From Rhodospirillaceae bacterium (GTDB lineage Bacteria; Pseudomonadota; Alphaproteobacteria; MPNO01; UBA2964), in NCBI GenBank assembly GCA_018660305.1, contig JABJKO010000254.1:1-15768 (forward strand): a stretch of DNA of 15,768 bases. The letters are read 5' to 3'. The notes below the pieces were generated by a model. It did no database searches and had not been told where the DNA came from. It was given only the letters and a program-made list of their open reading frames with translations. A program made the position numbers and the translations under genes. Positions 6,505 through 13,346 of this stretch are shown one piece after another. Each line of letters begins with the position of its first letter. Within the stretch, counting starts at the first letter, position 1.

Positions 6505-8025
6505 TTACTTCACGGTGATGTCGAATCCGAACATGCGGTCGGTCGACGTGGGGGTGAAGTCGATCTTCTTCGAGATGCCGTAATACTGGTTGATACGCCA
6601 CAGGAAGAACGCCGGTACTTCGTCCTGAATGATATTGAATGCCTTCAGGAGAAGCTTCTTGCGTTTTTCCGGATCGAACTCCTGCCGTTCGGCGGCCAGT
6701 GTCGCGTCGAGTTCCGGATTGGAATACATGATCCGCGGCGCGACGCCGGTCTGGAAGTACTGGGCGATGGCGGCGGAGGGATCCACCACCGAGCCGCGGC
6801 CCTGATAGTAGAAGGACCGTTTGCCTTTCCGCACCATGGGCCATTGGGTGGAATATTCCGGTGTGTGGAATTTCACCTTGAAGCCCACCGCTTCCAGCAT
6901 GGGGACGATGGCTTGTGAGCTGAAGCGATCGTTGATGTAGCGCCCGTTGGCCGTATAGAAATCGATGGCGAGGCCGTTGGGATAGCCGGCTTCAGCCAGG
7001 AGCTGTTTCGCCTTGGCCGGATTGTAGCTGTATTTGGGCGTCACGTCCGGGCTGTAGCCGTACTGACCGGGACCCACCGGGCCGTGCAGCAGGGAGGCGC
7101 CACCCTGGAAGATGGATTTGACGATGGCCTTGCGGTTGATGGCGTAGGCCACGGCCTGGCGGACTTTCTTATTGTCCCAGGGTTTGAACTTCATGTTCAT
7201 GGCGAGGAACATGACCTCCACCGGTGCGGTCGCCTTGACCACCACGTTCTTGTTGGCTCTTACCCGCTTGAGCAGATGAGGCGGGATGAACTGCGCCATG
7301 TGCAGTTCCCCGTTCATCAGCCCGGTGATGCGTGCCTCGGCTTCCTTGATCTTCTTGAAGACGATGACGTCGGGGTTGGCTTTCTTGATGCCCGGCCAGT
7401 TCTTGTTTTTCTCGATCACCATGCGCTGGCCAATGATGATGTCCTTGACCATGTAGGGACCGTATCCCCACGGGGTCTTACGGTCGGCCTTGGTGCCGTG
7501 TTTATCGTAGAGATCCTTACCGGTGATGATCAGCCGGTCGAAGATGAAGGACAGCAGCGGTGCGGTCGGCTTCTTGGTGAAGAACTTGATGGTGTATTTG
7601 TCGATCACCTTCCATGACGTCACCGGACGGGTGTTCTGCTTCTGGGCGCTGCGCTTGTCGTTCTTGTTGCGCCAGATGGAGTGGGCCACGTCTTCGGCGG
7701 TCAGTTCCTTGCCGTCCACGTGCCGCTTGATGCCCTTCTTGAGATAAAAGGTCCATTCATTGGGGTTGCTTTTGCTGACTTCCCAGCGCTCGGCGAGGAT
7801 GCCCTTATACTTTCCATCCCGCGTATCGAACGTGCCGAGGCAGCCATAGGTCTGGCACCAGGTCATGTACATCTGCGCCGTCGAGTCGGCGTAGGGGTTC
7901 CAGCCGGCATAGTCATTGACCACACCGATACGCACTTCGGACGCGGCCAGGGCTACGCTCGATGTAGCCAGGCCAGCCGCCAGGGCAATTGGCGCGAGCC
8001 ATTTCGCGCTTCGTGTCTTTATCAT
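6505..8025 (-). CDS. ABC transporter substrate-binding protein, family 5 (DppA/OppA-like), copy B
   Basis: This 506-aa secreted solute-binding protein belongs to the family-5 (SBP_bac_5) class, which delivers oligopeptides, nickel complexes, opines or other organics to an ABC permease. The Sec signal peptide is at 1-27 (MIKTRSAK, hydrophobic core, VALA cut before ASEV). The mature start has the family motif WNPYADSTAQMY (42-53). There is no lipobox Cys, so it would be a soluble periplasmic protein. A CX4C pair (C57, C62) follows, shared with copy A and possibly a disulfide. Later family blocks are KKGIKRHVDGKELTAEDV, NKKVRQAVAYAINRKAI and FQTGVAPRIMYSNPELD. The start has AGGAG 7 nt upstream. 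Copy A (8108-9649) lies immediately upstream with an 82-bp gap, and an own weak promoter there cannot be excluded. No permease or ATPase gene is in the window. The ligand is unknown. Confidence 0.94.
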   Translation of the reverse strand: MIKTRSAKWLAPIALAAGLATSSVALAASEVRIGVVNDYAGWNPYADSTAQMYMTWCQTYGCLGTFDTRDGKYKGILAERWEVSKSNPNEWTFYLKKGIKRHVDGKELTAEDVAHSIWRNKNDKRSAQKQNTRPVTSWKVIDKYTIKFFTKKPTAPLLSFIFDRLIITGKDLYDKHGTKADRKTPWGYGPYMVKDIIIGQRMVIEKNKNWPGIKKANPDVIVFKKIKEAEARITGLMNGELHMAQFIPPHLLKRVRANKNVVVKATAPVEVMFLAMNMKFKPWDNKKVRQAVAYAINRKAIVKSIFQGGASLLHGPVGPGQYGYSPDVTPKYSYNPAKAKQLLAEAGYPNGLAIDFYTANGRYINDRFSSQAIVPMLEAVGFKVKFHTPEYSTQWPMVRKGKRSFYYQGRGSVVDPSAAIAQYFQTGVAPRIMYSNPELDATLAAERQEFDPEKRKKLLLKAFNIIQDEVPAFFLWRINQYYGISKKIDFTPTSTDRMFGFDITVK

Positions 8026-8107
8026 CCTCGTTCTCCTACTTTCTTTCTGTTGTGTTGTTACGCTTATTTAAAATCGTGCCCTTCATGGTCCAAAGAATCC
8101 GCTTCTT

Positions 8108-9649
8108 CTACTTGATGCGGATGTTTTCGCCATAGATTCGGCCATTTGCCGGTGGCGAAATACTCACATTCTTGGCGACGCCGTAGGCCAGCTTATGACG
8201 CCACATGAAATGGGCTGGCACGTCTTCCATTAGTATCGCGATGGCGTCATTGATTAGTTTCTTGCGTTTTTCGGGATCGAATTCCTGAGCCTGCGCATCG
8301 AACAGCTTGTCGTATTTCGGATTCGAATACTTTATCCGCGGCGACACGCCGGTCTGGAAATACTGTGCCAAAGCGGGGCCAGGATCGATTACCGAGCCGC
8401 GTCCCTGGTAGAAGAAGGATTTCTTGCCCTTGCGGACGCCGGCCCATTGCGTGGCCCATTCAGGCGTAATCAGCTTGGCCCGGATGCCGACCTTCGCCAG
8501 CATGGGAACCACCGCCTGCGAAATGATCTTGTCATTCACATAGCGACCCACCGGGGTGGACAGCTCCACATCGACGCCGTTGGGGAAGCCGGCTTCCTTG
8601 ACCAGACGGATGGCCTTGGCCGGGTCGTAATCGCGTACGAAGTCCTTGTTGGCGCGGGCTTCATCATAGCCGATCTGTCCGGGGCCGATGGGTCCGCGCA
8701 GCTTGCGGGCCATGCCCTGAAGAATGTTCTTGATGATGCTGTCGCGGTCGATGGCATGAGCCACGGCCTGACGGATTTTCTTGTTGGCCCACGGTTTGAA
8801 GGAAGGGTTCATCAGGATCATCATGATCTCGACGGAATCGGTATAGCTGAGCTTGGTGTTCTTGCCCGCTTCGACCCGTTTCATGAGATGCGGCGGAATG
8901 AATTGGGCGATCTGAATTTCGCCGTTCAGCAGCGCGGTGACCCGCTGTTCCACCTCCGTCATTTTCTTCCAGATCAGCACATCCGGATTATCTTTATTGC
9001 CAAACACGCTGTTCTTGGCTTTTTCGACGATGACCTGTTCGCCGATGACAACCCGACTCAGCTTATAGGGCCCGAATCCGTCATGATACTTGCGGTCCGC
9101 GTTGCGGGCGCCGTGCTTGTCGAAGATTTCTTTTCGGGTGATGGCATAGATATCGCACACATGCTGGAGCAGATGCGCCGTCGGGATCTTGGTGATCAGC
9201 TTGACCGTGTGCTTGTCCACCGCGATGGCGGTCTTGAGCGGCCGCACGTTCTGCTTCTGCGAGGTCTGCGGATCGGTGCGGATGCGATTGATGGTATGGA
9301 CCACGTCGGCGGCGGTCAGCTCCGCGCCCGAATGGCTTTTGACGTCCTTGCGCAGCTTGAAGGTCCATTCGTTGCGGTTGTTGGGATTGATGGTCCAGCT
9401 TTCCGCCAGCATGGGGGAATAGCCGGCCTTCTTGAAATCATAGCGGCACAGGCAGCCATAAACATTGCACCAGATGCCATACATCTGGGCCGCGGAATCC
9501 TGATAGGGGTTCCAGCCATAGATGTTGCCGGTAGACCCGATGACGACCCGCTTCTGGGCGTCCGCGCTGGTAGCGCTGAAGGTTAATGTCGTGACAACGG
9601 CCAGGGTGGTGGCCAAAGCTGTAAATGCTTGTAAGCGTCGCATGATCAT
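8108..9649 (-). CDS. ABC transporter substrate-binding protein, family 5 (DppA/OppA-like), copy A
   Basis: This 513-aa secreted family-5 solute-binding protein is a tandem paralogue of the gene at 6505-8025. The signal peptide is at 1-31 (MIMRRLQ, long hydrophobic core, SADA cut before QKRV), with no lipobox. Shared landmarks are YGWNPYQDSAAQMYG, a CX4C pair (C61, C66) with an extra C68, TVKLITKIPTAHLL, IAQFIPPHLMKRV, GRGSVIDPGPALAQYF and FDPEKRKKL. The frame is open to a GTG at 9685 that overlaps the preceding hydrolase stop. I prefer the ATG at 9649 because the signal peptide starts there and AGGGA lies 6 nt upstream; the ATG two codons later, with AAGGA 7 nt upstream, is an equal alternative. 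The short gap (32 bp) to hydrolase A implies co-transcription. The pair probably binds related but not identical ligands; this is inference from divergence. Confidence 0.94.
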   Translation of the reverse strand: MIMRRLQAFTALATTLAVVTTLTFSATSADAQKRVVIGSTGNIYGWNPYQDSAAQMYGIWCNVYGCLCRYDFKKAGYSPMLAESWTINPNNRNEWTFKLRKDVKSHSGAELTAADVVHTINRIRTDPQTSQKQNVRPLKTAIAVDKHTVKLITKIPTAHLLQHVCDIYAITRKEIFDKHGARNADRKYHDGFGPYKLSRVVIGEQVIVEKAKNSVFGNKDNPDVLIWKKMTEVEQRVTALLNGEIQIAQFIPPHLMKRVEAGKNTKLSYTDSVEIMMILMNPSFKPWANKKIRQAVAHAIDRDSIIKNILQGMARKLRGPIGPGQIGYDEARANKDFVRDYDPAKAIRLVKEAGFPNGVDVELSTPVGRYVNDKIISQAVVPMLAKVGIRAKLITPEWATQWAGVRKGKKSFFYQGRGSVIDPGPALAQYFQTGVSPRIKYSNPKYDKLFDAQAQEFDPEKRKKLINDAIAILMEDVPAHFMWRHKLAYGVAKNVSISPPANGRIYGENIRIK

Positions 9650-9681
9650 GTCCTTTCCCTGAATGCTGAAACTACCCGTAC

Positions 9682-11016
9682 TCACTGGTCGAAATATCCG
9701 TTCATGATGGCGTCGTGCCAGATTTTGGTGACAATGGGACAGACCCCCAGCGGCAGCCCGTCTTCGGTGCGCCAGTAGGAATGAACCCCGGTGCCGAGCT
9801 GGATGTAGCGGAACTTTGGCGCCGGGTTCAGCTTGGCGTATTCCGCGGTCAGCAATTCGTAGCTTTGCACTGTGTGATCGCGGCTGTATTCGCAGATGCC
9901 GTGCAACAGATTGGGCACCGGCTTGACGTCTGGCCCTTCCAGGGGCACGCCATAATTCAGATATTCGTCAACCAGCGCATCGGTTTCGTCTTTGTTGAAA
10001 TCCTGGTATTTTGCGGCAACCTTCGCCGCATCGGTGAGACATGAGACCGTGCGGTTGTGGTACCAGTTCTCCGCCTTGAATTGCGGGAAGCGCTTGGAAT
10101 CCTCCCACTGCTCGAACAGCTCTTCCATGACCTGGGCGAGACGGAATAACGGCTCCTTGCCTTCCGCCAGTGCCAACTCGGCGCCTTTATAGCGCGCCAG
10201 TTCGCGCCAGTCGCGAACCAGTACATAGTTGAACGGCGTCAGCCAGTCATGGCCGGTCATCTTGTTGAACAGCAGCCCGAAGGGTGAATTCTCGATACCG
10301 ATGAGCCCGCGGACGTTCTCTACCCGCTGCATGGCCGTATGGACAAATGGCCCGCCCGTGGAATGACCATGAACATAGATGGAATATTCGCTGGGAGGGA
10401 AATGGCGGGCACAGACATCGAGCATGGCATCCACGATGGCCTTCGGCCAGGCACCCATGCGCACATGAAACAGCGTGTCGGGCTTGGAGACCGCATAGCG
10501 CCGCGACCCATAGATTTCCCGATGACCCGTATCCACCTTGATGTCGTACTGGTCGGGGGTCATCTCCTCGCCCTTGAGCCAGACGGGGGTGCGGACCGTA
10601 CCGTCATCGTGGAAGGTGTCGCCCGGCCAATTGTGTTCCGGATCGTCGAAATAGAACCGGCCCGGGTAGGTCATGTTGCAGACTTTATAGCCGCGCTTGC
10701 CGGTGAAAGTACGGGCCAGCCGTTCGATGGAGCGCCAATCCGACGCCCCGCCATGCATCATGAACACGGCCAGCTTCTTGCCGTCGGGGCCGATTGCGAT
10801 ATCCGCCGGATCTGTCGGTTCATAGACCACATTGCCGATGTCCCAGTCGAGCCCGTTGGAATGGATCCGAAAGACGTCTTCGGTCTCGCTGTATGGGATG
10901 TCGCGTTCGGTCAGCAACGCGTCCGAGATCTGGATCAGCTCGTCTTTTTCGATGCGAACCGGCGGCTCCCAGCCGCCGGAGGTGGCATCCCCTGTCTTGA
11001 CCATTGTCGCTGCCAT
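9682..11016 (-). CDS. Large alpha/beta hydrolase A (uncharacterised family, GHSTGG nucleophile elbow)
   Basis: This 444-aa paralogue of the gene at 4206-5528 aligns end to end with few gaps. The HGG is at 88-90 (FMMHGGASDWRS), the nucleophile elbow GHSTGG at 217-222 (S219), and the conserved late His is H412 in QLGTGVHSYWR. The conserved NWPGDT...DGTVRTPVWL block and HFPPSEYSIYVHGHSTGG surround the active site. The acid is not identified with certainty. There is no signal peptide. The start is well supported by AGGGAG 8 nt upstream of the ATG. It is the first gene of the minus-strand block, and a 14-bp inverted repeat lies 23 bp upstream of its start. The stop sits 32 bp before binding protein A. 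Strong conservation between the copies, compared with the generic hydrolase next door, suggests both handle the same chemical class. Function is unknown beyond hydrolysis. Confidence 0.82.
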   Translation of the reverse strand: MAATMVKTGDATSGGWEPPVRIEKDELIQISDALLTERDIPYSETEDVFRIHSNGLDWDIGNVVYEPTDPADIAIGPDGKKLAVFMMHGGASDWRSIERLARTFTGKRGYKVCNMTYPGRFYFDDPEHNWPGDTFHDDGTVRTPVWLKGEEMTPDQYDIKVDTGHREIYGSRRYAVSKPDTLFHVRMGAWPKAIVDAMLDVCARHFPPSEYSIYVHGHSTGGPFVHTAMQRVENVRGLIGIENSPFGLLFNKMTGHDWLTPFNYVLVRDWRELARYKGAELALAEGKEPLFRLAQVMEELFEQWEDSKRFPQFKAENWYHNRTVSCLTDAAKVAAKYQDFNKDETDALVDEYLNYGVPLEGPDVKPVPNLLHGICEYSRDHTVQSYELLTAEYAKLNPAPKFRYIQLGTGVHSYWRTEDGLPLGVCPIVTKIWHDAIMNGYFDQ

Positions 11017-11038
11017 TCGAATATCTCCCTGGCACTGG

Positions 11039-11052
11039 ATTGGTCGTCCAAT
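11039..11052. promoter_or_regulatory. 14-bp inverted repeat, candidate operator upstream of hydrolase A
   Basis: ATTGG-TCGT-CCAAT, a 5-4-5 inverted repeat, lies 23 bp upstream of the hydrolase A ATG and just upstream of its ribosome-binding site. Its position in the leader of the six-gene block suits a repressor site. No regulator gene is in the window and no second copy was found, so this is tentative. Confidence 0.3.
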
Positions 11053-11134
11053 TTGCGATCTTTGTCGCTTTATTGAGATCAGGCTATCACGCGGTTTTAA
11101 TGTTGGCGAGTCTCCCCCGGGCCTGATTTGCCCT

Positions 11135-11178
11135 CATAAAATAGAAAACGGCGGCCCCGCGATCGGTTAGCCGCCGTT
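11135..11178 (-). terminator. Intrinsic terminator downstream of the glutamate-synthase-like gene
   Basis: Arms AACGGCGGC (11147-11155) and GCCGCCGTT (11170-11178) form a perfect 9-bp stem with a 14-nt loop. On the minus strand it runs directly into a U-rich tract (TTTTCTATTTTA, ending near 11135). It lies about 320 nt after the stop of the gene at 11499, so either that mRNA has a long structured 3' UTR or a separate short RNA ends here. It also insulates the block beginning at 11016. Confidence 0.72.
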
Positions 11179-11339
11179 CTCCTGTGGGCGCGAAAGTCTG
11201 CGTCGTGTCTCGCGCTGACGCTGCCTCGAAAATCCCGGCAGTAACGGCCGGGACCGATCCTGGATCCGCCACCACATTTGCGTGGTGGGGATATTTTGGT
11301 GCCGCCTCAGGCACAACTATAGCTATGCAAGTTCCGTGC

Positions 11340-11407
11340 CAACTTGACGATTTGGCTGATTTCCGCACCACACGGTGGTTAACGGAATCATGCCAAATCG
11401 GGAGTTG
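11340..11407. repeat. 68-nt quasi-palindrome forming one long imperfect hairpin (27 bp)
   Basis: From outside in, the paired segments are 11340-11344 with 11403-11407 (5 bp), 11348-11356 with 11392-11400 (9 bp), 11357-11360 with 11387-11390 (4 bp, one-base bulge at 11391), 11362-11365 with 11383-11386 (4 bp), and 11367-11371 with 11375-11379 (5 bp, ACG loop). Internal loops are small. No U-run follows on either strand, so it is not a simple terminator. It could be a structured RNA, a mobile palindromic element or a processing site. Confidence 0.75.
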
Positions 11408-11498
11408 TAAAATCCACCGACACCCAAACCTTAACAGCGGCGCTATTTTCGCGACGTTGGCCCGGCATCCGCCGTCAATTTGCGCGCCGCAAATGGTC

Positions 11499-13169
11499 TC
11501 ATTCGGCGGCAGCGGCGGCGGTTGACGGCGCGGCAAGGTCGGCGGTGTAGAGCAGATTTTCTTCCGGCTGGAAGGATTCGGCGCGGGCGAGTTGCCATGC
11601 ATTCACGAAGCGCGGATCGGCGGTGCCGCGTATCAGCGCCCCCGGCGCAAGGGACGGATATATGGATTCGTATGTTTCGATGCGGTCGGCTGAGACCCGG
11701 CGTGAGATGTGTCGCGGCAAAAGGCGGGACGGATGGTCTATCCCGACGGCGGCGATTACCTCAGCCAATGCCTTTAGCGTTGCCTCGTGGAACGAACAGA
11801 CGCGCTCCGCTTTGTTTTCCACCACCAGAGCGCGTTGGCGAACCGGGTCCTGGGTGGTCACGCCGGTGGGGCAGCGGTCGGTGTGGCACGCCTGTGCCTG
11901 GATGCAGCCCAGCGCAAACATGAAACCACGTGCCGCGTTGCACCAGTCGGCGCCCAGCGCCATGGCCCGGGCGATGTCGAAGGCGGAGGTGATCTTGCCG
12001 GCCGCACCAAGGCGGATGTGCTGCCGCAGGTCAGCTCCCACCAGGGCGTTATGCACAAAATTCAAACCGTCGCGCATGGGCATTCCGAAATGATCGAGAA
12101 ACTCCAGGGGCGCCGCTCCGGTGCCACCCTCGGATCCGTCGACCACGATGAAGTCCGGCATGATACCGGTCTCCACCATCGCCTTGCAGATGCCGAGAAA
12201 CTCCCATGGATGGCCGATGCAGATCTTGAATCCGACCGGCTTGCCACCCGAGAGCCGGCGCAGTTCGGCGATAAAATTCACAAGCTCAAGGGGTGTGCCG
12301 AACGCGCTGTGGTTGGGCGGTGAAATGCAGTCGATTCCGATCGGTACCTGGCGGGCTTCCGCGATTTCCGCCGAGACCTTGGGGCCGGGCAGGACACCGC
12401 CGTGACCGGGCTTGGCGCCTTGTGAAACCTTGATCTCGATCATCTTCACCTGGTCGAGCCTGGCGGTCTCCGCGAAGCGTTCGGGGGAGAACGTGCCGTC
12501 CTCGTTGCGGCATCCGAAATAGCCGCTGCCGATCTCCCAGATAACGTCGCCGCCGAAGGTCCGGTGATGAACCGACAACCCGCCTTCGCCGGTATCGTGG
12601 GCGAAATCGCCGAGCTTCGCGCCCCTGTTCAGCGCCAGGATGGCGTTGGCGCTGAGGGCGCCGAAGCTCATGGCCGAGATGTTGAATACCGATGCCGAAT
12701 AGGGCTGGCGGCAGTCGGGTCCGCCGACCTGCACCCGGAACGGCCCGTTTGGCGGCGTGGTCGCGGCAATCGAGTGGTTCAACCATTCATATCGTGTGCC
12801 GTATACGTCGAGCTGGGTCCCAAAGGCCACCTTGTCCAGTTGACCCTTGGCCCGCTGGTAGACAATGGAGCGCTTCTTGCGGGCAAAGGGCATGCCCTGA
12901 GTTTCGTCCTCGAGGAAGTACTGGCGGATTTCCGGCCTGATATGCTCCAGGAGAAAACGGATATGGGCGGCGATGGGGTAGGATCGAAGAATGGCGTGGC
13001 GTTTTTGCGTTAAATCATGCAGGCCGATGATCGTCAGTGCGCCCAGGGCGGCCGCCGGCGCAAGAAAACCCAGAGAATATTGGGCCAGAGCAAGGCAAAT
13101 GGCCGTGCCTGTGGCCACGATCGTCAGCAGGAGATAGCACCGCCGAAAGGGCAGAAGGATCACATTCAT
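11499..13169 (-). CDS. FMN-binding glutamate synthase family protein (stand-alone, membrane-anchored)
   Basis: This 556-aa protein has the FMN/Fe-S synthase domain of glutamate synthase (PF01645 type) but lacks the N-terminal glutaminase domain and the C-terminal GXGXG domain of full GltB. Residues 1-50 hold two hydrophobic segments (about 12-31 and 33-50), so it is probably anchored in the inner membrane with the catalytic part inside. The barrel has FNISAMSFGALS (162-173), IKVSQGAKPGHGGVLPGPKV (246-265), DCISPPNHS and VVDGSEGGTGAAP (342-354). The three cysteines C422, C428 and C433 (GCIQAQACHTDRCPTG) match the [3Fe-4S] pattern C-x5-C-x4-C of GltB. Known relatives include stand-alone archaeal-type glutamate synthases and the N-methylglutamate synthase large subunit; which amine it uses is unknown. 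The ribosome site (AGGTG) is weak. It is divergent from the amidase pair, with 177 bp between starts. Confidence 0.9.
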   Translation of the reverse strand: MNVILLPFRRCYLLLTIVATGTAICLALAQYSLGFLAPAAALGALTIIGLHDLTQKRHAILRSYPIAAHIRFLLEHIRPEIRQYFLEDETQGMPFARKKRSIVYQRAKGQLDKVAFGTQLDVYGTRYEWLNHSIAATTPPNGPFRVQVGGPDCRQPYSASVFNISAMSFGALSANAILALNRGAKLGDFAHDTGEGGLSVHHRTFGGDVIWEIGSGYFGCRNEDGTFSPERFAETARLDQVKMIEIKVSQGAKPGHGGVLPGPKVSAEIAEARQVPIGIDCISPPNHSAFGTPLELVNFIAELRRLSGGKPVGFKICIGHPWEFLGICKAMVETGIMPDFIVVDGSEGGTGAAPLEFLDHFGMPMRDGLNFVHNALVGADLRQHIRLGAAGKITSAFDIARAMALGADWCNAARGFMFALGCIQAQACHTDRCPTGVTTQDPVRQRALVVENKAERVCSFHEATLKALAEVIAAVGIDHPSRLLPRHISRRVSADRIETYESIYPSLAPGALIRGTADPRFVNAWQLARAESFQPEENLLYTADLAAPSTAAAAAE

Positions 13170-13346
13170 GGAAGCACCTAGGGAAAGCCCTGATTCCGTC
13201 TTCCAGGAAGTTATCCTCCTTCTATTAACAGTTTCTGTTGAACGGCTGATTGCAGGGGCGCCAGAGCCGTATCCAGCCTGCGGGGACCTTGTGGGCCCGT
13301 TGAGGTCGGTCTAGGCTTCGAAAAACGGCAAACAGGGAGGAAAGTC
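13170..13346. promoter_or_regulatory. Divergent intergenic region between glutamate-synthase-like and amidase genes
   Basis: This 177-bp region must contain promoters for both divergent genes; I cannot assign hexamers with confidence. It contains an AACAG-TTT-CTGTT inverted repeat (13227-13239), a possible operator. It also has an unusually good minus-strand Shine-Dalgarno-like AAGGAGGA (13214-13221) that has no ATG, GTG or TTG at a usable distance. The glutamate-synthase-like gene starts about 45 nt further down with a poorer site. Confidence 0.35.

Larger units (their letters stand above)
11017..11498. other. 482-bp non-coding, structure-rich gap upstream of the hydrolase/binding-protein block
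   Basis: No convincing gene lies here. From right to left on the minus strand it holds a large quasi-palindrome (11340-11407), a 7-bp stem (11269-11275/11282-11288), another 7-bp stem (11233-11239/11247-11253), a 5-bp stem between them and the large hairpin (GTGCC/GGCAC near 11300-11315), an intrinsic terminator (11147-11178), and a roughly 130-bp AT-richer stretch. That last stretch should contain the promoter for the block beginning at 11016. I could not assign a confident -35/-10 pair there. Confidence 0.6.

Noticed and set aside
11269..11288. 7-bp hairpin followed by GATATTTT on the plus strand, resembling a plus-strand terminator
   Set aside because: No plus-strand gene lies upstream that would need it, and the U-tract is interrupted; it is reported only as part of the structured gap.
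11087..11602. 171-codon minus-strand open frame overlapping the non-coding gap and the end of the glutamate-synthase-like gene
   Set aside because: The composition is unlike the neighbours, there is no recognisable motif, and its 5' part lies inside a real gene in another frame. It runs through the hairpins and terminator, so it is very probably chance.
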